Source: Thauera sp. (GTDB taxonomy: Bacteria; Pseudomonadota; Gammaproteobacteria; Burkholderiales; Rhodocyclaceae). Taken from it: a stretch of DNA of 5,476 nt. Shown piece after piece: positions 1 through 5,476 of the stretch. The DNA is taken from the NCBI GenBank assembly GCA_003446655.1, contig DMCZ01000121.1, positions 1-5,476 on the forward strand. Direction: 5' to 3'. A program made the position numbers and the translations under genes. Position 1 is the first letter of the stretch; each line of letters starts with the position of its first letter. Under the pieces are notes generated by a model that worked only from the letters and a program-made list of their open reading frames with translations, ran no database searches and was not told where the DNA came from.

Positions 1-282
1 GCGGACCAGGACGACCCGCTCGCGGCCTTCCAGAACTTTCTGATAATGCCGCGTACGATGCTGTCGGGCGTGATTTATTCGATTCATTCGCTGCCGCAGT
101 TCTGTCAGGTCGTGTCCCTTTTCACCCCGTTCTTCTTCATGATCGACGGGTTCCGCTACGGTTTCTTCGGTCAATCGGATACCTCGCCCTGGCTGTCGCT
201 CGGCGTGGTCTCACTGTGTTTCGTGGTGCTCGCGGCGCTTACCCTGGCGATGCTCGCGCGAGGCTACAAGCTGCGTTCGTAA
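1..282 (+). CDS. ABC-2 type transporter permease, C-terminal part (5' end outside window)
   Basis: Last 93 residues of an inner-membrane permease of the ABC-2 family (YadH/NodJ-like). Such permeases pair with an ATP-binding subunit, normally encoded just upstream, to export a substrate that cannot be told from this fragment. The reading frame is open from base 1 to TAA at 280-282. The fragment carries the family's C-terminal signature: a PRTMLSGVIYSIHSLP stretch (residues 17-32), then an F-P-F-F-F-M-I-D-G-F-R-Y-G-F segment, and a final hydrophobic helix at about residues 66-86 ending in a short basic tail (RGYKLRS). Family members are about 250 residues, so roughly 160 are missing upstream. 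The ribosome binding site of the next gene overlaps its stop codon, so it is very likely cotranscribed with ibaG and murA. Confident about the family, not about the substrate. Confidence 0.9.
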   Translation, partial: ADQDDPLAAFQNFLIMPRTMLSGVIYSIHSLPQFCQVVSLFTPFFFMIDGFRYGFFGQSDTSPWLSLGVVSLCFVVLAALTLAMLARGYKLRS

Positions 283-292
283 AGGATTCCAA

Positions 293-550
293 ATGTTTGA
301 AGCAAGCGAGATCAAGCGCCTGATCGAGCAGGGTCTGCCCTGCGAGTTCGTCTTCATCGAGGGCGACGACGGCGTGCATTTCCGCGGCATCGTCGTCAGC
401 GCCACCTTCGAGGGCAAGATGAAGGTGCGCCAGCATCAGGCCGTATACGCCACCCTCGGCCGCCTGATGGGCAACGAGATCCATGCCCTGCAACTGCAGA
501 CCTTCACCCCTGCGCAGTGGGAAGAAGGCCGCGGCGAACTGGGCATGTGA
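293..550 (+). CDS. ibaG: BolA family protein IbaG
   Basis: An 85-residue cytosolic BolA-family protein, the usual length for IbaG (E. coli YrbA). These proteins form [2Fe-2S]-bridged complexes with monothiol glutaredoxins and act in iron-sulfur cluster handling; E. coli IbaG is linked to acid stress. Visible features are the GDDGVHF loop with His29, a basic F-E-G-K-M-K-V-R-Q-H-Q segment followed by VYATLG (about residues 39-55), and NEIHALQLQTFTPAQW near the C-terminus. His64 in that last motif sits where the invariant cluster-binding histidine of the family lies. The ATG at 293 is preceded by AAGGA (282-286) with a 6-base spacer. The gene starts 10 bases after the permease stop and ends 7 bases before murA; adjacency to murA is also seen in E. 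coli. A general BolA paralogue is the only alternative, and the murA linkage favours IbaG. Confidence 0.93.
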   Translation: MFEASEIKRLIEQGLPCEFVFIEGDDGVHFRGIVVSATFEGKMKVRQHQAVYATLGRLMGNEIHALQLQTFTPAQWEEGRGELGM

Positions 551-557
551 GGCGACG

Positions 558-1808
<1,251 letters not shown>

Positions 1809-1832
1809 GCGTTCGCGATCGCTGCGGTCAAC

Positions 1833-1874
1833 GAGAAGGGGCTCCCTGGCATGCCGGGAGCCCCTTCTCCTTTC
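1833..1874 (+). terminator. Rho-independent terminator after murA
   Basis: A perfect 14-bp stem, GAGAAGGGGCTCCC (1833-1846) against GGGAGCCCCTTCTC (1856-1869), closes a 9-base loop (1847-1855) and is followed by CTTTC. The stem is very strong but the T-tract is short. It sits 24 bases after the murA stop, between the convergent murA and rnk genes, so it should end the permease-ibaG-murA transcript. On the opposite strand the hairpin could slow rnk transcripts, but no T-run follows it there. Confidence 0.85.
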
Positions 1875-1958
1875 AGGTCGTCTGGCGCGCCACCTGGGGA
1901 AGGCGCTGGAGGCTGCGGGATGACTGCCGAGTGCCGAACGACGGCCCCGGCTTGCAGC
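1875..1958. other. Short intergenic stretch between the murA terminator and the rnk stop
   Basis: Eighty-four bases of GC-rich sequence in which I see no gene, promoter or strong hairpin. No T-rich terminator tail is visible for rnk on the minus strand here, so rnk transcripts may end at the murA hairpin or by another route. Confidence 0.5.
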
Positions 1959-2366
1959 TCAGAGCTCGAACTGGCCGTTGGCCTCGGGCTGCCAGGTGAC
2001 CTCGATCACCTTCAGGCGGATCTCCTTGCCGTCAGACGCCCTCCAGTCGATCGACTGGCCAGCCGACAGGCCGAGCAGGGCGCTGCCCGCGGGCGAGAAG
2101 ATCGACACACGGTGCGCTTCGGCGTTGGCGTCCTTGGGGTAGGCCAGGGTCAGCTCGTATTCGCGCCCAGTGCCTTCCTCGACGAAGCGCGCGCGGCTGT
2201 TCATCGTGATGACATCGGCTGGCATGTCCTGCGGCTCGCGCACATCGGCGCGCTCGAGCTCCGCGCGCAGGCCGTCGAGGTCGCTGCGGATGCGGAAGGC
2301 GGGGAGGGTCAGCAGACCCTCGAGGCGCTCGAGGTCGCTGCTGGAGACGATGATCGACGGTTTCAT
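1959..2366 (-). CDS. rnk: Rnk, GreA/GreB-family regulator of nucleoside diphosphate kinase
   Basis: A 135-residue cytosolic protein, close to the 136 residues of E. coli Rnk. Rnk is structurally related to transcript cleavage factors GreA/GreB and binds RNA polymerase, but has a short N-terminal coiled coil and lacks cleavage activity. It was named for its effect on nucleoside diphosphate kinase levels and is related to Pseudomonas AlgQ/AlgR2 studies. The N-terminal helical part is about residues 1-47. The GreA-like C-terminal domain follows, with the Rnk-type motif MPADVITMNSR (48-58), SPAGSALLGLSAGQSIDW (91-108) and a terminal VTWQPEANGQFEL. The ATG (2366-2364) is preceded by AGGA (2380-2377) with a 10-base spacer. 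It is convergent with murA and divergent from hisG. A Rho-independent terminator lies 41 bases upstream of its start, which may make its expression conditional. A GreA paralogue is less likely because of the short N-terminus. Confidence 0.93.
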   Translation of the reverse strand: MKPSIIVSSSDLERLEGLLTLPAFRIRSDLDGLRAELERADVREPQDMPADVITMNSRARFVEEGTGREYELTLAYPKDANAEAHRVSIFSPAGSALLGLSAGQSIDWRASDGKEIRLKVIEVTWQPEANGQFEL

Positions 2367-2386
2367 GTTCGGGGATTCCTGCTCGA

Positions 2387-2404
2387 GGTGCGCACCGCGG
2401 TGCG
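2387..2404. promoter_or_regulatory. Overlapping palindromes in the rnk leader
   Basis: Two perfect palindromes overlap: GGTGCGCACC (2387-2396) and CGCACCGCGGTGCG (2391-2404). Together they make alternating half-sites GGTGCG (2387-2392), CGCACC (2391-2396) and GGTGCG (2399-2404). They lie 20-37 bases upstream of the rnk ATG. This could be a protein binding site or a pair of mutually exclusive RNA hairpins; function is inferred from symmetry alone and GC-rich sequence yields such symmetry easily. Confidence 0.3.
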
Positions 2405-2407
2405 GCG

Positions 2408-2447
2408 AAACAAAAGAAAAGGCCGAACCGCCTCGTGCGGTTCAGCC
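2408..2447 (-). terminator. Rho-independent terminator upstream of rnk (possible attenuator)
   Basis: Read on the minus strand, GGCTGAACCGC (2447-2437), loop ACGAG (2436-2432) and GCGGTTCGGCC (2431-2421) form an 11-bp stem with a single G-U pair. TTTTCTTTTGTTT (2420-2408) follows immediately. This is a textbook intrinsic terminator, and only on the minus strand: on the plus strand the A-rich run precedes the stem and no T-run follows. It ends 41 bases before the rnk start codon, with no convincing -10 element in between. It may therefore be a leader attenuator for rnk, the end of a short minus-strand RNA, or a block against antisense transcription coming from the his genes. Confidence 0.75.
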
Positions 2448-2461
2448 AGTTGCGACGAAGG

Positions 2462-2488
2462 TTAACAGAAGCGGCGCCGGGTTACAAT
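2462..2488 (+). promoter_or_regulatory. Probable sigma-70 promoter of hisG-hisD
   Basis: TTAACA (2462-2467, five of six bases of the -35 consensus) is separated by 15 bases from TACAAT (2483-2488, five of six of the -10 consensus). The spacer is slightly short. The predicted start of transcription, about 2494-2496, would leave a leader of only some 23 bases before the hisG GTG, too short for a his-type leader peptide attenuator. It is the most AT-rich spot in the divergent region. Confidence 0.55.
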
Positions 2489-2505
2489 GCGGAGTTCCCA
2501 CGATC

Positions 2506-2509
2506 AAGG
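2506..2509 (+). promoter_or_regulatory. hisG ribosome binding site
   Basis: AAGG lies 8 bases upstream of GTG at 2518. This supports the GTG as the start, since the frame stays open far upstream but has no ATG, GTG or TTG in the bases just before it that would match HisG homologues. Confidence 0.6.
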
Positions 2510-2517
2510 CTTTTCAC

Positions 2518-3162
2518 GTGTCCAGCATCACGCTCGCCCTCTCCAAGGGGCGCATCTTCGAAGAGACGCTGCCGCTGCTCGCCGCCGCGGGCATCGTGCC
2601 CACCGACAACCCCGAGTCCTCGCGCAAGCTGATCATCGGCACCAACCGTCCCGACGTTCGGCTGGTCATCGTGCGCGCTACCGATACGCCGACTTACGTG
2701 CAGTACGGCGCCGCGGACCTCGGCATCGCCGGCAAGGATGTGCTCGTCGAGCATGGCGGTGCAGGCCTCTACCAGCCCCTCGACCTCGAGATTGCCAAGT
2801 GTCGGCTGTGCGTCGCGGTGCAGAAGGGTTTCGACTACGCTGCCGCCACCCGCCCGGGCGGGCGCATCCGCGTGGCGACCAAGTACATGAACGCCGCCAA
2901 GGCCCACTTCGCCGGCAAGGGCATGCATGTGGACCTGATCAAGCTCTACGGCTCGATGGAGCTGGCGCCGCTGGTCGGGCTGGCCGACGCCATCGTCGAC
3001 CTGGTTTCGACCGGTGGCACGCTCCGCGCCAACAATCTCGAGGAGGTCGAGGACATCATGCCGATCAGTTCGCGCCTGATCGTCAATCAGGCCTCGCTCA
3101 AGCTCAAGCGCGAGCTCATCCAGCCGGTGCTCGACGCCTTCGCCGGCGCGATTCAGCCCTGA
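2518..3162 (+). CDS. hisG: ATP phosphoribosyltransferase catalytic subunit, short form
   Basis: A 214-residue cytosolic enzyme that condenses ATP with PRPP to give phosphoribosyl-ATP, the first and feedback-controlled step of histidine synthesis. The N-terminus (SSITLALSKGRIFEETLPLL) is typical. The middle carries PDVRLVIVRATDTPTYV and GAADLGIAGKDVL (about residues 45-76). The PRPP-binding loop is DLVSTGGTLRANNL (161-174). The length and the ending soon after this loop identify the short form, which lacks the C-terminal regulatory domain and works in a complex with HisZ, the histidine-sensing subunit. HisZ is not encoded here. GTG at 2518 is chosen because it begins exactly where homologues begin and has an AAGG site; the 5' extension of the frame runs antisense through rnk and is not coding. 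It is followed after 91 bases by hisD, presumably in the same transcript. Confidence 0.97.
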   Translation: MSSITLALSKGRIFEETLPLLAAAGIVPTDNPESSRKLIIGTNRPDVRLVIVRATDTPTYVQYGAADLGIAGKDVLVEHGGAGLYQPLDLEIAKCRLCVAVQKGFDYAAATRPGGRIRVATKYMNAAKAHFAGKGMHVDLIKLYGSMELAPLVGLADAIVDLVSTGGTLRANNLEEVEDIMPISSRLIVNQASLKLKRELIQPVLDAFAGAIQP

Positions 3163-3211
3163 GCGGGGCATCGATTCAGTTCAATTGAGGAAGCGCCGTC
3201 GTTTCGGGCAC

Positions 3212-3226
3212 GCCCGCCACGCGGGC
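3212..3226 (+). repeat. GC-rich hairpin between hisG and hisD
   Basis: GCCCGC (3212-3217) and GCGGGC (3221-3226) form a perfect 6-bp stem with a CAC loop. A second inverted pair, TCGGGC (3204-3209) and GCCCGA (3225-3230), encloses it and partly overlaps it, so the two cannot form fully together. No T-tract follows, so it is not a typical intrinsic terminator. It lies 16 bases upstream of the hisD ribosome binding site and might affect message stability or hisD translation, or be chance. Confidence 0.35.
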
Positions 3227-3242
3227 CCGAGCGGCATGCGCC

Positions 3243-3247
3243 AGGAG
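3243..3247 (+). promoter_or_regulatory. hisD ribosome binding site
   Basis: AGGAG lies 6 bases upstream of ATG at 3254 and decides the hisD start over the in-frame TTG at 3185 and ATG at 3236, neither of which would give an N-terminus like known HisD proteins. Confidence 0.8.
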
Positions 3248-3253
3248 CCGTCC

Positions 3254-4561
3254 ATGAGCCAGACCCCGATCCGCCGCCTCGACGCGCGCGAACCCGAATT
3301 CCTGTCCACGCTCGATGCCCTGCTCGCCTTCGAGTCCGAGGCCGACGAGCGTATCGATAGCGCGGTGACCGAGATCCTGCGCGCCGTGCGTACCACCGGC
3401 GACGCCGCGGTGGTCGAGTACACCCGTCGCTTCGACGGCCTCGACGTGCATTCGATGGTGGCCCTCGAACTCCCGAAGTCCGAGCTTCACGCCGCGCTCG
3501 CCAGCTTGCCGTCCGACCAGCGCGAGGCGCTGACCATTGCCGCCGACCGCGTGCGCGTCTATCACGAGCGCCAGAAGGGCGAGTCCTGGGAATTCACCGA
3601 GGCCGACGGCACCCGCCTGGGCCAGAAGGTCACGCCGCTCGACCGCGTCGGCCTGTACGTGCCGGGCGGGCGCGCGTCCTACCCCAGCTCGGTGCTGATG
3701 AACGCGATCCCGGCCAAGGTCGCCGGCGTCGGTGAGCTGATCATGGTGGTGCCCACGCCACGCGGCGAAAGGAACCCGCTGGTGCTCGCGGCGGCGGCGA
3801 TCACCGGCGTCGACCGTGTGTTCACCATCGGCGGTGCACAGGCGGTGGCGGCGCTCGCTTACGGCACGCAGACCATCCCGCAGGTGGACAAGATCGTCGG
3901 TCCGGGCAACGCCTATGTCGCGGAGGCCAAGCGCCGGGTGTTCGGTACCGTGGGCATCGACATGGTCGCCGGGCCATCAGAGGTGCTGATCATTTCGGAC
4001 GGATCCGGCCACGCCGACTGGGTGGCGATGGATCTCTTCGCCCAGGCCGAGCATGACGAACTGGCGCAATCCATCCTGCTATGCACCGATGCGGCCTTCA
4101 TTGACGCGGTGCACGCGGCGATCGACCGCCTGCTGCCCACCATGCCGCGCCGGGACACGATCGCGAAGTCGCTCGCCAACCGCGGCGCGCTGATCCACGT
4201 GGAAAGTCTGGCGCAGGCCTGCGCGCTCGCCAACCGCATCGCGCCCGAGCACCTCGAGCTGTCGCTGGACGATGCCGAGACCTGGATCGACCATATCCGC
4301 CACGCTGGCGCGATCTTCGTCGGGCATTGGGCGGTGGAGGCACTTGGCGACTACTGCGCCGGTCCCAACCACGTGCTGCCCACGATGCGCAGCGCACGCT
4401 TCTCGTCGCCGCTCGGCACCTACGACTTCCAGAAGCGCACCAGCATCGTGAATATCTCGCAGGCTGGCGCCCAGCATCTGGGCAAGGTGGCATCCATCCT
4501 CGCCCACGGCGAGGGGCTGCAGGCGCACGCGCGTTCGGCGGAGATGCGGCTCAAGGTGTGA
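3254..4561 (+). CDS. hisD: Histidinol dehydrogenase
   Basis: A 435-residue cytosolic zinc enzyme, the usual length. It oxidises L-histidinol through histidinal to L-histidine with two NAD+, the final steps of the pathway. Residues matching the E. coli zinc ligands are Gln264 and His267 in FAQAEHDELAQ, Asp366 in GDYCAGPNHVLPT and His425 in HGEGLQAHARSAEMR. The catalytic pair Glu332-His333 is in NRIAPEHLELS. The nucleotide-binding region contains GLYVPGGRASYPSSVLMN (133-150), TIGGAQAVAALAYGT (191-205) and VDKIVGPGNAYVAEAKR (211-227). The start is ATG at 3254 with a strong AGGAG site. The gene is downstream of hisG and shares its direction, but the 91-base gap is wide for a his operon. The TGA stop lies only 24 bases from the stop of the oppositely oriented hisC. 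Confidence 0.98.
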   Translation: MSQTPIRRLDAREPEFLSTLDALLAFESEADERIDSAVTEILRAVRTTGDAAVVEYTRRFDGLDVHSMVALELPKSELHAALASLPSDQREALTIAADRVRVYHERQKGESWEFTEADGTRLGQKVTPLDRVGLYVPGGRASYPSSVLMNAIPAKVAGVGELIMVVPTPRGERNPLVLAAAAITGVDRVFTIGGAQAVAALAYGTQTIPQVDKIVGPGNAYVAEAKRRVFGTVGIDMVAGPSEVLIISDGSGHADWVAMDLFAQAEHDELAQSILLCTDAAFIDAVHAAIDRLLPTMPRRDTIAKSLANRGALIHVESLAQACALANRIAPEHLELSLDDAETWIDHIRHAGAIFVGHWAVEALGDYCAGPNHVLPTMRSARFSSPLGTYDFQKRTSIVNISQAGAQHLGKVASILAHGEGLQAHARSAEMRLKV

Positions 4562-4585
4562 GTGCGCGGGGGCGCGGGCCGCGGA

Positions 4586-5476
4586 TCAGCGCGCCAGGAT
4601 TTCTCCCAGCGCCTGCACGAGTGTCGCGCACTGCGCATCCGTCCCGACCGTGATGCGCATGAACTGATCGATGCGCGCGGCCTTGAAGTGGCGCACGATG
4701 ACCGAGCGCTCGCGCAGCTCCGCGGTCAGCTCGGCGCCGTCGCGTGCCGGGTGACGCGCGAAGATGAAGTTCGCCGCCGAGGGCAGGACCTCGAAGCCCA
4801 GCGCCGCCATGTCCGCCACCAGCCGCTCGCGCGTGGCGATCACCTTGCGGCAGCCCTCCTGGAAGAAGTGCTCGTCCTCCACCGAGGCCACCGCGCCGGC
4901 GATCGCAAGGCGGTCGAGCGGGTAGGAGTTAAAGCTGTTCTTGACCCGCTCCAGCCCTTCGATCAGCTCCGCATGGCCGACCGCGTAGCCTACGCGCAGC
5001 CCGGCGAGCGCACGGCTCTTGGAGAAGGTGTGGGTGACGAGCAGGTTGGGGTAGCGGTGGACCAGCGCGATCGCGCTCTCGCCGCCGAAGTCGATGTAGG
5101 CCTCATCCACCAGAACCACTGCGTCCGGATTGGCGGCGACGATGCGCTCGACGTCGGCCAGCGCCAGCAACCGCCCGGTCGGGGCGTTAGGGTTGGGGAA
5201 GATGATCGCGCCGGGGCGCTCGGCCTCGGCCTGCCCCGGCCGCGGCAGATAGTCGTCGACACGGATCGAGAAATCCTCGGCGAGCGGGATCTGGCGGTGG
5301 GCGATGCCGTACAGCCCGCAATACACCGGATAGAAGCTGTAGGTGATGTCCGGGAACCACAGTGCGCGCTCGTGCTCGAGCAGCGCCATGAAGGCATGCG
5401 CCAGCACCTCGTCCGAGCCGTTGCCGACGAACACCTGCTGCGGCTGCACGCCATGGCGGCGGGCGAGGGCGGCCTT
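4586..5476 (-). CDS. hisC: Histidinol-phosphate aminotransferase (5' end outside window)
   Basis: The last 296 residues of a PLP-dependent class I/II aminotransferase. HisC converts imidazole acetol-phosphate and glutamate to L-histidinol-phosphate and 2-oxoglutarate. The frame is open to the window edge (base 5476) and ends at TGA (4588-4586); about 55-65 N-terminal residues are missing. Motifs in order, numbered in the fragment, are: FVGNGSDE (cofactor phosphate site, 16-23), FPNPNAPTG with Asn97, VDEAYIDFGG with Asp124 and Tyr127, HTFSKSRALAGLRVGY with the PLP-binding lysine at 153 and Arg161, and FMRITVGT with the substrate-binding Arg274. The hisG-hisD neighbourhood supports HisC over related aminotransferases that share these motifs. 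A GTG at 5449 in the frame is internal, because KAALARRHG, normal HisC sequence, precedes it. Unusually, the gene points against hisG-hisD. Confidence 0.95.
   Translation of the reverse strand, partial: KAALARRHGVQPQQVFVGNGSDEVLAHAFMALLEHERALWFPDITYSFYPVYCGLYGIAHRQIPLAEDFSIRVDDYLPRPGQAEAERPGAIIFPNPNAPTGRLLALADVERIVAANPDAVVLVDEAYIDFGGESAIALVHRYPNLLVTHTFSKSRALAGLRVGYAVGHAELIEGLERVKNSFNSYPLDRLAIAGAVASVEDEHFFQEGCRKVIATRERLVADMAALGFEVLPSAANFIFARHPARDGAELTAELRERSVIVRHFKAARIDQFMRITVGTDAQCATLVQALGEILAR

Noticed and set aside
1851..2465. Plus-strand open frame of 204 codons opposite rnk
   Set aside because: It covers the clearly recognisable Rnk on the other strand, starts inside the murA terminator and has low-complexity composition.
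2449..2488. TTGCGA at 2450-2455 as -35 for the TACAAT box
   Set aside because: The spacer would be 27 bases, too long; TTAACA at 2462 fits better.
2170..2517. Upstream extension of hisG by about 116 codons
   Set aside because: The extension runs antisense through rnk and across the predicted promoter. HisG similarity begins at the GTG at 2518, which has its own ribosome binding site.
2460..2520. Minus-strand promoter for rnk (for example TTGATC with TGTAAC)
   Set aside because: Candidate boxes match poorly or have wrong spacing, so I could not support one, although a promoter in this area is expected.
3185..3253. TTG start giving hisD 23 extra residues
   Set aside because: The extra residues are basic and unlike HisD N-termini, and AGGAG sits at ideal distance from the ATG at 3254.
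4571..4595. Inverted repeat GGCGCG / CGCGCC spanning the hisC stop, as a possible shared terminator
   Set aside because: It is only 6 bp with a 13-base loop and has no T-run on either side; easily chance in GC-rich sequence.

Overview
This is a GC-rich bacterial chromosomal segment (roughly two thirds G+C by eye) carrying housekeeping genes. The order ABC-2 permease / ibaG / murA / hisG / hisD is the arrangement I know from Betaproteobacteria. The gene content, short-form HisG and base composition fit a member of the Rhodocyclales (Azoarcus/Thauera-like), but the genus is inference only. No mobile element, tRNA, rRNA or CRISPR array is visible.

Layout: (1) Positions 1-1808, plus strand, form a tight cluster. 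It holds the 3' end of an ABC-2 type transporter permease, ibaG (a BolA-family iron-sulfur partner protein) and a complete murA (first committed step of peptidoglycan synthesis). Gaps are 10 and 7 bases, and a strong 14-bp-stem terminator follows murA. (2) Positions 1959-2366, minus strand, hold rnk, a GreA/GreB-family RNA-polymerase-binding protein. It is convergent with murA and divergent from hisG. (3) Positions 2367-2517 are a 151-base divergent regulatory region. It contains a probable hisG promoter, a convincing Rho-independent terminator pointing towards rnk, and a set of overlapping palindromes just upstream of rnk. (4) Positions 2518-4561, plus strand, hold hisG (short form, GTG start) and hisD, separated by 91 bases. 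(5) Positions 4586-5476, minus strand, hold a 5'-truncated hisC (it runs off the window), tail to tail with hisD across 24 bases.

HisG carries out the first step of histidine synthesis, HisD the last two oxidations, and HisC the transamination of imidazole acetol-phosphate. Short HisG needs the regulatory subunit HisZ, which is not in this window. The rest of the his pathway is also outside it.

All protein-coding genes belong to well-known families with their key catalytic residues intact, and I see no undescribed system. The points most worth a second look are the terminator in the rnk leader (possible attenuator or antisense block) and the inverted orientation of hisC next to hisGD.
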